DNA from: Jatrophihabitans sp.
GTDB taxonomy: Bacteria > Actinomycetota > Actinomycetes > Mycobacteriales > Jatrophihabitantaceae
DNA: 41,560 nt
Assembly: GCA_036389035.1 (NCBI GenBank)
Contig: DASVQQ010000036.1
Span: 1 to 41,560, forward strand
Direction: 5' to 3'
Part shown: positions 30,697 through 39,389 of the stretch, piece after piece
Position numbering within the stretch: position 1 is the stretch's first letter
How the letters are laid out: each line of letters starts with the position of its first letter
Made by a program: the position numbers and the translations under genes
The notes under the pieces: model-generated
Seen by the model: the letters and a program-made list of their open reading frames with translations, nothing else
The model's database searches: none
What the model was told of the DNA's origin: nothing

Positions 30697-31427
30697 CGCT
30701 TACGCAGCACCATCGCGAGATTCCAGAGCGCCACCTCTCGAAGGACCGGAACCCGGACCAGCCAACATGCCCACCACGGATGGTAACGAGGAAAGGCGGC
30801 CACCAGTTCGGCGTCCGGGTGGTTGCGGGCCCAGGCGAGTGCCTGGCTGACCCGATAGTCGAACAGCGACTGCCCGAACACGTTCTTCGGTTGACGGCCG
30901 GTCTTGCGGACGTAACGCCGCCGGGCATAGCCGCCGCCCAGGAAGTGCCAGGGCGCCGTCTCGTGCCCGCCCCAGGGTGAGAACCAGGGCGTGAAGGAGA
31001 GGAACACCGTGCCGCCCGGCTTGGTGACCCGCAGCAGCTCATCAGCCATCACCCACGGGTTACGGAGGTGCTCCACCACGTTGGAGCTGTAGGCCACGTC
31101 AACGGCCTGCGAGCGGATCGGCAACGCCTCGCCGGAGGCGCACAGCCCGACGATCTCAGCCGGCAGGTCGGTGCTCACGTCGAGCTCGACCCCGATATAG
31201 CTGGCCCCGGCCTGCTGGAAGGCCCGCCCGAAATAACCGGGTCCACCGCCCACATCGAGAACCTGCGCCCCGGGCAGCGCGACCCATTCAGCCAGCTGCT
31301 CGACCGCGTCGGCAGCCAGGGCCGAGTAGAAGTCCGCCGGCCGGGTCTGTTCGACCAGGAACAGCCGGAACAGCCGGATCGAGCGGCGCAGGGTCGCCCG
31401 GCGACCGCTGCGAGGGTGTGCGCGCAC
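30693..31427 (-). CDS. SAM-dependent methyltransferase (Rv0224c-like)
   Basis: A 244-residue class I methyltransferase from GTG 31427. Motif I is VLDVGGGPGYFGRAF; then GVELDVSTD, the motif VAYSSNVVEHLRNPW and LLRVTKPGGTVFLSFTPWFSPWGGHE. The WFSPWGGHE and HPWW stretches are not part of the generic fold and mark a specific subfamily. In mycobacteria Rv0224c, a methyltransferase, lies beside a glycosyltransferase and membrane proteins like those in this window. The stop overlaps the aftD start, so the two are co-translated, and modification of the same glycan or its lipid carrier is likely. The start is uncertain as no good ribosome binding site is visible. Confidence 0.9.
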   Translation of the reverse strand: MRAHPRSGRRATLRRSIRLFRLFLVEQTRPADFYSALAADAVEQLAEWVALPGAQVLDVGGGPGYFGRAFQQAGASYIGVELDVSTDLPAEIVGLCASGEALPIRSQAVDVAYSSNVVEHLRNPWVMADELLRVTKPGGTVFLSFTPWFSPWGGHETAPWHFLGGGYARRRYVRKTGRQPKNVFGQSLFDYRVSQALAWARNHPDAELVAAFPRYHPWWACWLVRVPVLREVALWNLAMVLRKR

Positions 31428-31542
31428 CGGCGAACCGTACCCGCCGCATCAGGGCCGCACGAAACCCGAGGCGACAGCTGGGCAGGAATCAGGACTCCGA
31501 CCGCCACCCACCCCGACCGGCTCCTCGATCCGGGCACGGGCA

Positions 31543-31587
31543 GCACCGAGCCCGCGCCGCGATGGAGCTTCGGCGCGGGCTCGGTGC
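31543..31587 (-). terminator. Terminator hairpin after the subtilase gene
   Basis: A perfect 17-bp stem (31543-31559 with 31571-31587) around an 11-base loop lies 45 bases downstream of the protease stop at 31632. Strongly GC, no U tract. It should separate the protease transcript from the methyltransferase-aftD operon. The rest of 31428-31631 shows nothing else. Confidence 0.82.
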
Positions 31588-31631
31588 CCTTCGGTATGGA
31601 GTTGGACTGTCGGACTACGAGCTGGCCGGAC

Positions 31632-33011
31632 CTACCGGGACAGGGCCGCGAAGGCGTCCAGCCGGCCACCGGTGGTGGTCACGCCAGCCATCGATGCGGT
31701 CGGAACGGCGCTGCTGAGCAGGGCGTTCTTGATCGCGGCGGCCGTTGCCCCGGGGTGGGTCGAGGCGTAGAGCGCGGCCGCTCCGGTGACGTGCGGGGTG
31801 GCCATCGAGGTTCCGCTGAGGGAGCCGTAGGTGTTGTAGGCGGTGGTGGACCAGACCGCCGAGCCCGGCGCGCCGATGTCGACACTGGTCGGGCCGTAGT
31901 TGGAGTAGCTGGCCCGGGTGCCGGTCTTGGTGATGGCGGCTACCGAGACCACGTTGGCGTGCGGGTAGGAGGACGGGTAGCTCGGGGTGGTGTCGTTGTT
32001 GTCCCCGACCTGGTCGGTGCCGCCGTTACCGGCCGCGGCGATGAACAGGATGTTGGCGTTGTTGGCCCGCCCGATCGCGTCACCGAGCGCCTGGGAGTAG
32101 CCGCCGCCGCCCCACGAGTTGTTGGTCGCCACGATGTTGACCCCGCGGGCCTTCAGGCCGGTGAAGTAGTCGATCGCCTTGATCGCGTTGGCGGTGTTGC
32201 CACCGGCCGCGCCCAGGAACTTGCCGCTGATCATCTTGACGTTCCAGTTCACGCCGACCACGCCGGCGCCGTTGTTGGCCTTGGCGCCGATGGTGCCCGA
32301 GACGTGGGTGCCGTGGTCGTCCGCGACGCCCAGCGTGGTGCCGTCATAGACGGAGTTGTTGTTGCCGTCGAAGTCCCAGCCGTAGACGTCGTCGACGTAG
32401 CCGTTGCCGTCGTCATCGGCGCCGTTGGCGGTCTCGAGCGGGTTGCCCACCTGACCGGCGAGGTCGGGGTGGTTGTACTGGATGCCCTCATCGATGACGC
32501 CGATGTACACACTCGCTGAACCAGTGGTGCCCGCTGCCCAGGCCGCGGCGGCATTACTGCCGTAGGCATTGGCCGGAGTCGTGCTCGGGCCGTACATGCC
32601 CCACAGGCTGCCATCGGTGTAATAGGGATCGGTGCTGGTGGCTGCGTGGGTGTAAATCCAGTTCGGCTCGGCGTAGGCCACTGCGGGGTCGGCCTTCAGC
32701 GCCTGAATGGCGCGGGACCGGTCAGCACCCGAGGGCAACCGCAGCAATTCCACCTCGGCGCGAGAACCGGCGCCGGGCACCACGCGCTCGGCCAGCCGGG
32801 CGGCGGCGCGGTCACGGGCCCGAGCCCGATCGGTGGCGGCAGCACCGCTGACATAGCCGACCAGCACCTCGTTGGCGACTGCGGACGGGGCGGCCGGGGC
32901 GGCGGCCTGAGTGGTGGGCGCGGCCGACGCGGAAGACATGGCCACGGCGGGAATACTCAAAGCAACAGCACACACGGCCACGGTTGCGGCACGGAATAAT
33001 GGCGGACGCAT
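31632..33011 (-). CDS. Secreted subtilisin-like serine protease (peptidase S8)
   Basis: A 459-residue preproprotein from ATG 33011, which follows AAAGGAGATCTG. Signal peptide 1-31 (SASA cleavage), an I9-type propeptide about 45-122 (ANEVLVGYVSG, ALKADPAVAYAEPNW), then the catalytic domain. Catalytic residues: Asp174 in IGVIDEGI, His233 in DDHGTHVSG and Ser402 in GTSMATPHV, with oxyanion Asn329 in AAAGNGG. An Asp/Asn-rich insert (ADDDGNGYVDD, 198-208) is likely a calcium site. It ends just after the catalytic fold, with no extra domain. An AT-rich leader precedes it and a strong hairpin follows, so it is a self-contained transcription unit. Role in matrix or nutrient proteolysis is inferred. 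Confidence 0.95.
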   Translation of the reverse strand: MRPPLFRAATVAVCAVALSIPAVAMSSASAAPTTQAAAPAAPSAVANEVLVGYVSGAAATDRARARDRAAARLAERVVPGAGSRAEVELLRLPSGADRSRAIQALKADPAVAYAEPNWIYTHAATSTDPYYTDGSLWGMYGPSTTPANAYGSNAAAAWAAGTTGSASVYIGVIDEGIQYNHPDLAGQVGNPLETANGADDDGNGYVDDVYGWDFDGNNNSVYDGTTLGVADDHGTHVSGTIGAKANNGAGVVGVNWNVKMISGKFLGAAGGNTANAIKAIDYFTGLKARGVNIVATNNSWGGGGYSQALGDAIGRANNANILFIAAAGNGGTDQVGDNNDTTPSYPSSYPHANVVSVAAITKTGTRASYSNYGPTSVDIGAPGSAVWSTTAYNTYGSLSGTSMATPHVTGAAALYASTHPGATAAAIKNALLSSAVPTASMAGVTTTGGRLDAFAALSR

Positions 33012-33304
33012 CAGATCTCCTTTGTATAACAACACAAGCAGTCCTTGGCTTTTCAGGTATTCCTTGAGTTTAACCTTTTGCAAGAGAATTCGCACCCCTC
33101 AATTGAAATTGGCCCTATTCCCTTGACCTATCCCACACATAAGCAAATTCGTCGTTATAAAACCTTTATTGGCGCAGGAATTGCTCCGGCCCCGCTGCGC
33201 GACGCCTCGGCCGACGGCTCGTGACCCCGTGCGCGCACCAGGGAAGTCGTGACCGGCAGTGAGTTGGGCTACCCTCCAGTAACTGTTTGAGCGGTCGGGG
33301 AGCA
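33012..33304. promoter_or_regulatory. AT-rich divergent regulatory region of the subtilase gene
   Basis: The 293 bases between the protease and the GT4 gene are strikingly AT-rich over 33012-33180, unlike anything nearby. This holds the ribosome binding site of the protease and probable promoters; minus-strand TTATAA near 33155 and plus-strand TTGACC at 33123 are possible elements. No riboswitch that I can recognise. Confidence 0.5.
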
Positions 33305-34588
33305 ATGGATCAGACGATGACGCCGCGGCGCATCACCTTTCTGGTGTGGCGCGACACGGCCCATCCCGACGGCGGTGGCTCAGAGGTCTACGTCGAGCAC
33401 ATGGCCCGCTGGCTGGCCGGCCGGGGGCACGACGTCACCATCTTCTGCGCGGCACACCCCAATGCCCCCCGCGACGAGGTCCGCGACGGCGTCCGGTTCC
33501 ACCGCCGGGGCGGTTGGCTCAGCGTCTACCCGCGCGGGCTGGCCTACCTGCTGAGCCCGGCCGGCCGGCGCGCCGACATCGTGGTCGACGTCCACAACGG
33601 CATCCCGTTCGCCGCCCCGCTGGTTCGCCGCCGGCGCCTGCACGTGCTGGTGCACCACGTGCACCGCGAGCAGTGGCAGATCATCTATCCGGGCCTGCGC
33701 GGCCGGATCGGCTGGTGGGTGGAGTCCTGGCTCGCCCCCCGGCTGTACCGGCGGCACCCCTACGTCACCGTGTCGCAGTCCAGCAAGCAGGACCTGGTCG
33801 GGCTCGGCGTCGCCGCTCACCGGATCTCGGTGGTCTGCAACGGGATCGACGTTCCGCACCCGTCCCGGCTGCGACCGCGCTCGGCGAGCCCACGGATCTG
33901 CGTGCTCGGCCGCCTGGTGCCGCACAAGCAGTTCGAGCACGCGCTACGGCTGATGGCCCGGTTGCGGATGAGCATGCCGGAGTTGCGGCTGGACGTGATC
34001 GGCTCGGGCTGGTGGTCGGCCGAACTGGCCGCCGCGGCCGAGGAACTGGGCGTCAGCGACCTGGTGACGTTCCACGGCCACGTCAGCGACATCGAGCGCG
34101 ATGCGCTGCTCGACGCCAGCTGGCTGATGCTGGTGCCCTCGATCAAGGAGGGCTGGGGCATCGCCATCATGGAGGCTGCCGCCCGGTCGGTGCCCGCCCT
34201 GGCTTACTCCTTCGCCGGCGGGGTGACCGAGTCGATCGTCGACGGTGAGACCGGCGTCCTGGTGGCCGACCTCGACGAGCTCGTCAGCCAGTGCCAGGCG
34301 CTGTTGACCGACAGCGAGGCACGGCTGGCGATGGGAAAGAAAGCCCGGAACCGGGCTGAGAGCTTCGGCTGGCAGCGCTCAGCGGAAGCCTTCGAGCACC
34401 TGCTGATGGAGCAGCGGGATCAGCGGTTGCCGTACGGGATGACCGCGACCGTGTCGACGGGATTCTCCTTCGGGGCTGCGGTCGTGGACGACACCACGCC
34501 CCAGACGGCCCCTCCAGCGAGCACCACGCCGATGACGCCGCCGACGACACCTGAGATGAGCTTGCCCACTAAGAATCCTCCGAGCTAG
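33305..34588 (+). CDS. GT4-family glycosyltransferase (Rv0225-like)
   Basis: A 427-residue GT-B enzyme from ATG 33305 with GGGGAGCA in front; an upstream ATG at 33287 lacks a ribosome binding site. N-terminal domain with TAHPDGGGSEVYVEHMARWL (glycine-rich acceptor loop), C-terminal donor domain with CVLGRLVPHKQFEHAL and the EX7E motif in PSIKEGWGIAIMEAAA. Members transfer sugars from nucleotide donors on the cytoplasmic face. The last 45-odd residues look unlike the family (TTPQTAPPASTTP) and are the antisense of a DUF2613 gene, so the natural C-terminus was probably extended over it. Rv0225 is the likely counterpart by neighbourhood. Confidence 0.9.
   Translation: MDQTMTPRRITFLVWRDTAHPDGGGSEVYVEHMARWLAGRGHDVTIFCAAHPNAPRDEVRDGVRFHRRGGWLSVYPRGLAYLLSPAGRRADIVVDVHNGIPFAAPLVRRRRLHVLVHHVHREQWQIIYPGLRGRIGWWVESWLAPRLYRRHPYVTVSQSSKQDLVGLGVAAHRISVVCNGIDVPHPSRLRPRSASPRICVLGRLVPHKQFEHALRLMARLRMSMPELRLDVIGSGWWSAELAAAAEELGVSDLVTFHGHVSDIERDALLDASWLMLVPSIKEGWGIAIMEAAARSVPALAYSFAGGVTESIVDGETGVLVADLDELVSQCQALLTDSEARLAMGKKARNRAESFGWQRSAEAFEHLLMEQRDQRLPYGMTATVSTGFSFGAAVVDDTTPQTAPPASTTPMTPPTTPEMSLPTKNPPS
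34420..34569 (-). CDS. DUF2613 small membrane peptide (Rv0236A-like)
   Basis: A 49-residue gene from GTG 34569 with GGAGG seven bases ahead; its start shares the G of the upstream TAG stop. The peptide opens GKLISGVVGGVIGVVLAGG, one glycine-rich hydrophobic helix, and ends in NPVDTVAVIPYGNR. That plan, a small single-helix peptide ending in a YG(N/S)R motif, matches DUF2613. In M. tuberculosis the DUF2613 protein Rv0236A is encoded next to aftD. It lies wholly antisense to the 3' end of the GT4 gene. The short length makes it easy to miss, but the ribosome binding site and family match are convincing. Confidence 0.8.
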   Translation of the reverse strand: MGKLISGVVGGVIGVVLAGGAVWGVVSSTTAAPKENPVDTVAVIPYGNR

Positions 34589-36395
34589 ATGTTACCGGCG
34601 AGTGTAACAACCTCCGTGCCGCGAATCCGACCCTGACACCGATAGCCGTCAGAACGGCCGCGGCGCACAGCAGATCCAGCAGCAGCACCAGCCGACGCCG
34701 GGCCGGCTCGGCCGGGGCCGCCGTCACCTGACCGGGCACCCGGTACAGCTCGACCGCGCCGCCGGTGAGCACCGGCTGCAGCCGGCTCAGGTCCGGAACC
34801 GGCGGACCGGGCGTGTCGGTCTCCCGGACGACCCAGCCGATCCCCTGCCCGGCCAGCGCGCTCGCCAGCGCGGCCGGAGCGGGCCGGGACTCCAGCAGCG
34901 CGGCCACCCGCGCGGCAGCCGGGTCCTCACCGCCCAGCACCCTGCCCGACACCGCCAGCCGGTCATCGACCACCGTCTCGGCAGGCAGCCAGCGGGGCGC
35001 CGGATCCAGCACCGTCCGTCCCGGCGCCCAGTCGAAGCTGCGGTACGAGCCGAAGGGCAACACCAGCACCGCCGCCGACGTCCCCCGCAGCTGGTCGGCG
35101 ACCTGCTGCCACCCGGCCGGGTAGCGCACCGGAGTCAGCGGCGTCTTCAGGGTGGCCGGGGCATCAGGCAGCAACACCAGCGGCAGCGCCAACGCGGCCA
35201 GGACCGCCGGCCAGCCCGGCAGCTGACTGGCCAGCCGGTCCCGCAGCCCGTCGGTGAGCCGCTGCGCCGCGGCCCCGACGCTCAGCACCGCCAGCAGCAC
35301 GAACGGCATCAGCCACTTCTGCCCGTCGCGCAGCAGCCCGGCGCCGGGCAGCTCCCGCACCGCCCACCGCAGCACGGCGGCCAGGCCCGGCACCGTGCCC
35401 GCGACCGCCAGCACCAGGCCGGCCAGGCCCAGCAGCACCAGCCGCCGCCACAACCGCTCAGCCAGGCCGGCCCGCAACGCGGGCAGGCCGAACAGCAACG
35501 CGGCCAGCACCACCACGGTGCTGAGATAGCCGAGCAGGCCCGCACGGCTGGCCGGGGTGACGTCGGCACTCCAGATGCCGCCCAGCCCCAACAGGCTCGC
35601 CCAGGCGCCGCCCAGACGTTCCGAGCGAGCCGCGAAGGCCGCCACCCCTCCCGGGTCGCTGGTGACGCCGGCCGCCGAGGTGAGCGCCGGCGCCAACCAG
35701 GGCAGCTGCACCAGCACCGCGACCGCCAGCACCGGCGCCAGCCGCTTCCACTGCCGGGAGGCCGCCACCACCACCGCCACCCCGGCTCCGATCAGGGCGC
35801 CGGTGGGGGTGATCGCGCAACAGGCCAGCCAGCACAGCAGAACAGCGGTCGGGTGCAGCCAACCAGTGCCGCGACTGCCCGGTCCCGGCGGCTCGGCGGA
35901 TGGCGCCTGGCCTGGCGGTGGCTCGGCGCTGAACCGGCTGGCCGCCCGGATCACCCAGGGCAGCGCCCCGTAGGCCCACAGCAGCGCCCACTGCCCCAGC
36001 GCCAGCCGCTCGATGACGAACGGGTTCCAGACCGCGAAGCCGGCCACCGCGAGCGAGCCGGCCAGCGAACCGGCCGGCGACCCGGGCCGTGAGCCGGCCC
36101 GCAGCAGCCGGGTGCAGCCCCAGCCGGCCATCAGCAACGGCGCGAGCAGCGCGATCCGGCCCAGCACCGCGCCGTCGAGAACCCGGCTGGCCAGGGCCAC
36201 CACGGCGTCCAGCGGCACCGCCCGCGGCGCCACCGACCCTAGGCCCAGGGACTGGTCGGTGAGCGGCTGGCGCGGGGTGAACACCATGTCGTGGCCCAAG
36301 CCGTAACCGGCCAGCCGCTGCGGCCACAGCAGCAGGACGCTCAACCCGAGCACCCAGCAGTCGGCCAGCAACACCGATCGGGTCCGGGGACGCAC
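34569..36395 (-). CDS. Large polytopic membrane protein (Rv0226c-like)
   Basis: A 608-residue protein from GTG 36395, behind GAGAGGAG. About twelve or more hydrophobic segments run from residue 8 to about 430; a soluble domain of about 130 residues precedes a last helix near 580. Early loops carry GYGLGHDMVFTPRQPL, an acidic loop that suggests a GT-C-like enzyme, but no catalytic pattern is certain. In mycobacteria Rv0226c is a transmembrane protein between a GT (Rv0225) and DUF3068 protein (Rv0227c), which matches this set. The stop touches the DUF2613 start, so both are coupled. Function is unknown; a role in polyprenyl-linked glycan transfer is plausible. Confidence 0.75.
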   Translation of the reverse strand: MRPRTRSVLLADCWVLGLSVLLLWPQRLAGYGLGHDMVFTPRQPLTDQSLGLGSVAPRAVPLDAVVALASRVLDGAVLGRIALLAPLLMAGWGCTRLLRAGSRPGSPAGSLAGSLAVAGFAVWNPFVIERLALGQWALLWAYGALPWVIRAASRFSAEPPPGQAPSAEPPGPGSRGTGWLHPTAVLLCWLACCAITPTGALIGAGVAVVVAASRQWKRLAPVLAVAVLVQLPWLAPALTSAAGVTSDPGGVAAFAARSERLGGAWASLLGLGGIWSADVTPASRAGLLGYLSTVVVLAALLFGLPALRAGLAERLWRRLVLLGLAGLVLAVAGTVPGLAAVLRWAVRELPGAGLLRDGQKWLMPFVLLAVLSVGAAAQRLTDGLRDRLASQLPGWPAVLAALALPLVLLPDAPATLKTPLTPVRYPAGWQQVADQLRGTSAAVLVLPFGSYRSFDWAPGRTVLDPAPRWLPAETVVDDRLAVSGRVLGGEDPAAARVAALLESRPAPAALASALAGQGIGWVVRETDTPGPPVPDLSRLQPVLTGGAVELYRVPGQVTAAPAEPARRRLVLLLDLLCAAAVLTAIGVRVGFAARRLLHSPVTSSSEDS

Positions 36396-36500
36396 GCACC
36401 GCTCCTCTCGCCGTCCGGGTCGTTAGGCTCATTCCCAGCTGACGCCCTGCGTGCGGGCCGACTCCAGACTGTATCCGTTACCTCAGAGAGGCTGGGCGAC

Positions 36501-37814
36501 TTGGTCAAGGGGGCACTGCCATTCCGGTCACGGCCGGGTCAGGCACCGCCCACCGGCGCTGATCCACTCCCAGCCGCCGTCCCGCCGTCGCAGCCGGGGG
36601 CAGCCGTGCCAGCGCCGATGGGCCGCGGCCTGCTCTGGGTGACGGTGGCCGGCTGGCTGGGCAACGTGCTCAGCTACCTGCTGCTGCTGGCCGCCGCCCG
36701 CCGGCTGGGCACCGCGGACTACGCCGAGCTGGTCACCCTGCTCAACGTGCTGCTGATCGGCTCGGTGCCCGCGTTCGCGCTGCAGGCGGTCGCCGCCCGG
36801 CGGGTGGCCACCGGCTCGGCGGATGGGCTGCTCGAAGCGGGTGCGGTGATCGGGCTGGCGGCGGCGTTGCTGATCGCGGCGCTGTCACCGGCGCTGGTGG
36901 CCTTTCTGCACCTGCCCGGGCTGACCGGCCCGCTGCTGGTGGCGCTGTCGATGCCAGGGACCGCCCTGCAGGGGCTGTGCCAGGGCGTCTGGCAGGGCGA
37001 GCGGCGGCTGATCGGGCTGGCGGTGGCGACCTTCGCCGGCACCGCCGGCCGCTCCGGCGCCGGCCTGCTCGGGCTGTTCGTGGGCGGCACCAGCACCACC
37101 GCGCTCGCCTGCCTGGCGGTCGGGCTGAGCGTGCCGGCCGCCGGCTGCGTCCTGGCGCTGCCCGAGCTGCGCCGCCGCAGCCGGCGGGCGCTGCTGTCAC
37201 TGGTGACCGAGGCCGGGCACGCCTCGCACGCCTACGGGGTGTTCCTGCTGCTCAGCGTCAGCGACGTGCTGCTGGCCCGGCACGTGCTCAGCACCTCGGC
37301 CGCCGCGGTCTACGCGGCCGGCTCGGTGCTGACCAAGGCCAGCCTGTGGCTGCCGCAGTCGGTGGCCAGCGTGCTGTTCGCCACCCTGACCGACGAGGAC
37401 CGCCACCACCGGGTCTTCGCCCGGGCAGTCGCCGGGATCGCCGGCCTGGGGCTGGCGATCGTGGCCGGCAGCTGGCTGCTCAGCGCCCTGGTGACCGCCG
37501 TGGTCGGCGGCGGCCGCTATCCCCAGCTACGCGAGGACGCCTGGCTGTTCGCGATGCTCGGCGGCTGCCTGGCCGTCCTGCAGTTCACCCTGGTCGCCGG
37601 GCTGGCGGTCCGCAACATGGCGGTCACGGCGCTGATCTGGGCCACCGTGGTCGGTGAGGCGGTGCTGGTCCTGAGCCTGGGCCCCGAACCGTCGGTGCGG
37701 CTGGTGATCGGGCTGATGGCCGGGCTCAACCTGCTGACCGCGGCTGCCGCGGTGCTGTTGCGGCTGGCGCCCGGCTACCGGGCCCGAGGGGCCGGCAGCC
37801 GGGCGACCGGCTAG
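36501..37814 (+). CDS. Oligosaccharide flippase-like (MOP/MATE-superfamily) membrane protein
   Basis: A 437-residue protein from TTG 36501, chosen because GAGAGG lies about nine bases ahead; ATG 36619 is the alternative start, and the frame is open further upstream only as antisense of the divergent gene. After a Pro-rich cytoplasmic N-terminus come about twelve helices arranged as in Wzx-type flippases (LLLLAAARRLGTADYAELVTL at the first helix pair; AASSVLTKASLWLPQ-like region mid-protein). It should move a lipid-linked oligosaccharide to the outside, a fitting partner to the GTs around it. It is divergent from the 608-residue membrane protein. Its stop and the following gene's stop share the palindrome CTAG. 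Confidence 0.82.
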   Translation: MVKGALPFRSRPGQAPPTGADPLPAAVPPSQPGAAVPAPMGRGLLWVTVAGWLGNVLSYLLLLAAARRLGTADYAELVTLLNVLLIGSVPAFALQAVAARRVATGSADGLLEAGAVIGLAAALLIAALSPALVAFLHLPGLTGPLLVALSMPGTALQGLCQGVWQGERRLIGLAVATFAGTAGRSGAGLLGLFVGGTSTTALACLAVGLSVPAAGCVLALPELRRRSRRALLSLVTEAGHASHAYGVFLLLSVSDVLLARHVLSTSAAAVYAAGSVLTKASLWLPQSVASVLFATLTDEDRHHRVFARAVAGIAGLGLAIVAGSWLLSALVTAVVGGGRYPQLREDAWLFAMLGGCLAVLQFTLVAGLAVRNMAVTALIWATVVGEAVLVLSLGPEPSVRLVIGLMAGLNLLTAAAAVLLRLAPGYRARGAGSRATG

Positions 37815-39274
37815 CTGGACTGCTCGCCCGGCCAGGGACCAGGCTGGTAGACCGGGTCGATGCCCTCACCGATCAGGACGGCCGAGCCGGCCGGGCTCGG
37901 GTAGATGGAGCGCCGCACCCAGCCGTCCAGGACGTTGACCAGGCCCAGCCGCTGACCGTCTGAGAACCTGCAGTGCCCCGCCCCGTAGGGCGCCTTCTCG
38001 GTCTCGGAGTAGGTCTTGGGCGGCGCGATGTAGAACTGCACCAGCTTGTCCCCGCGCTGCTCGGCGCGGGCCCGGGCCGCGAAGACCGTCTCGTTCTGCA
38101 CCAGCACCAGCGGGTCCTGCTGGGTGTGCATGGTGACCGTCGGCACCGTGAGCTTGCCGGTGGGGTCGCCGAGCTCGTCGAAGGCCGACCGGGCGGTGGG
38201 GTCGGCGGTGATCCGCGGCGCGGCTTCCAGCTGCTGCTGCAGGGTGTCGACCTTGCCGCCGACCGTGCCGATCAGGCTGGCTTCGGCGTCGTCGATCCGG
38301 CCCGGGTAGTCGGCTTCGGTGTTGTTCGAGGGGTTGCCGCCGACCCGCTGCTCCAGCTCGTAGCGGCCGCTGGTGCCGAAGGCCAGCGCGGTGAGCAGCG
38401 CCTCGACCCGGGCCTTGACCTGCGAGGGCAGGTCGTGACCGTCGTAGGTGGTGGTCGCCGTGGGGGCGTCCACCAGCGAGGCGATGAACATCACCTTGGC
38501 GGTGCCGCCGCCGGCCACGTCCGCGGCCGCCTTCTGCACGGCCTCCGAGGCGTGCTGCCAGTTGGCGCTGGCGTCCTGCTGGTCGGTGTAGCCGGTCAGC
38601 TTCAGCTGCGGGTCGATCAGCGCCTTGACCGCGAAGGCGACGTCCAGCGCGGCGTCGAAGTTGTAGTTCGGCCCGGCCAGCACGCCGCACATCGGCGCGG
38701 CCCCGTCCACCCACTCCGGGTGCTTCTCGGCGAGCAGCTGGGTGACCAGCCCGCCGAGCGAGTCGCCCCAGAGGTAGGTCCGCTTCGGAGTGCCGACCAG
38801 CTTCACGAACTGGGCGCGCAGGTCCTCACCGGCCTTGACGCCGTCGGCGGCGGCCCAGCCGTTGGACTTGTAGGACGAGCCGGCCAGGGCGTAGCCGGCC
38901 TCGAGCAGGCTCTCGCTCAACGGGTCGGAGCCGGTGCCGTCGGTGTCGGTCGAGCTCACCTGGGCGTCGGTGTCGACCGGGTCGAAGCTGGGCGGGGCGG
39001 GCGCGGCGAACCGGTAGCCGTGGGAGTACAGCAGCAAGGTGCCGTTCCATCGCACCGGCAGCTTGATGGAGTACCTCGCGCCGTCCAGCTCGCCGGTGCA
39101 CTGCGAGGCGCAATCGGTCATCTTGACGTTGGTGTCGCTCGAACGCACGTCCTGCTGGCGGTCCGACAGTGGGGTCGAGTCCTGGCCGCAGGCCGACAAC
39201 AGTAGCGCGAGGGCGGCGCCGGTTGCTGCGACCGCGCCGCCTCGGGTGAAGTGGGGTACGGGCATGCCGCACAT
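37811..39274 (-). CDS. Secreted lipoprotein alpha/beta-hydrolase
   Basis: A 487-residue protein with an N-terminal signal and lipobox LLSAC (Cys29). The alpha/beta-hydrolase fold shows the nucleophile elbow GDSLGG (Ser172), an acid in MHTQQDPLV and a His near the end in AGHCRF. An early beta-strand TLLLYSHGY carries the HG oxyanion motif. The protein is longer than a minimal hydrolase, with a cap of about 150 residues between the nucleophile and acid. The substrate is unknown; it could be a peptide or ester at the surface. Start ATG 39274 has only a weak ribosome binding site, and ATG 39265 is an alternative. The stop shares CTAG with the flippase stop. Confidence 0.87.
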   Translation of the reverse strand: MCGMPVPHFTRGGAVAATGAALALLLSACGQDSTPLSDRQQDVRSSDTNVKMTDCASQCTGELDGARYSIKLPVRWNGTLLLYSHGYRFAAPAPPSFDPVDTDAQVSSTDTDGTGSDPLSESLLEAGYALAGSSYKSNGWAAADGVKAGEDLRAQFVKLVGTPKRTYLWGDSLGGLVTQLLAEKHPEWVDGAAPMCGVLAGPNYNFDAALDVAFAVKALIDPQLKLTGYTDQQDASANWQHASEAVQKAAADVAGGGTAKVMFIASLVDAPTATTTYDGHDLPSQVKARVEALLTALAFGTSGRYELEQRVGGNPSNNTEADYPGRIDDAEASLIGTVGGKVDTLQQQLEAAPRITADPTARSAFDELGDPTGKLTVPTVTMHTQQDPLVLVQNETVFAARARAEQRGDKLVQFYIAPPKTYSETEKAPYGAGHCRFSDGQRLGLVNVLDGWVRRSIYPSPAGSAVLIGEGIDPVYQPGPWPGEQSS

Positions 39275-39329
39275 CCAACACCACCACCCGGCTTATCGAC
39301 CCCGTGCGGTGCCGGCGCGTGGCTACATC

Positions 39330-39368
39330 GTGATCTGGCGTCGTGATCCGGCGTCGCGATCCGGGCCG
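39330..39368. repeat. 13-bp tandem repeat, 3 copies, between divergent genes
   Basis: GTGATCTGGCGTC, GTGATCCGGCGTC and GCGATCCGGGCCG follow each other at 39330-39342, 39343-39355 and 39356-39368. They lie in the 115-base gap between the divergent hydrolase and methyltransferase genes, just ahead of the -10 box of the latter, so they could be a regulator site or only slippage. Confidence 0.7.
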
Positions 39369-39377
39369 GCGCGGGCG

Positions 39378-39389
39378 TACTGTCCAGCG
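39378..39389 (+). promoter_or_regulatory. -10 element for a likely leaderless methyltransferase transcript
   Basis: TACTGT (39378-39383) is followed by six bases and GTG 39390. There is no Shine-Dalgarno sequence. This spacing would place the transcript start at the start codon. Confidence 0.5.

Noticed and set aside
29362..30786. 474-codon plus-strand frame
   Set aside because: Antisense of the aftD transmembrane region; composition is Gln/Arg/Gly-rich with no motif.
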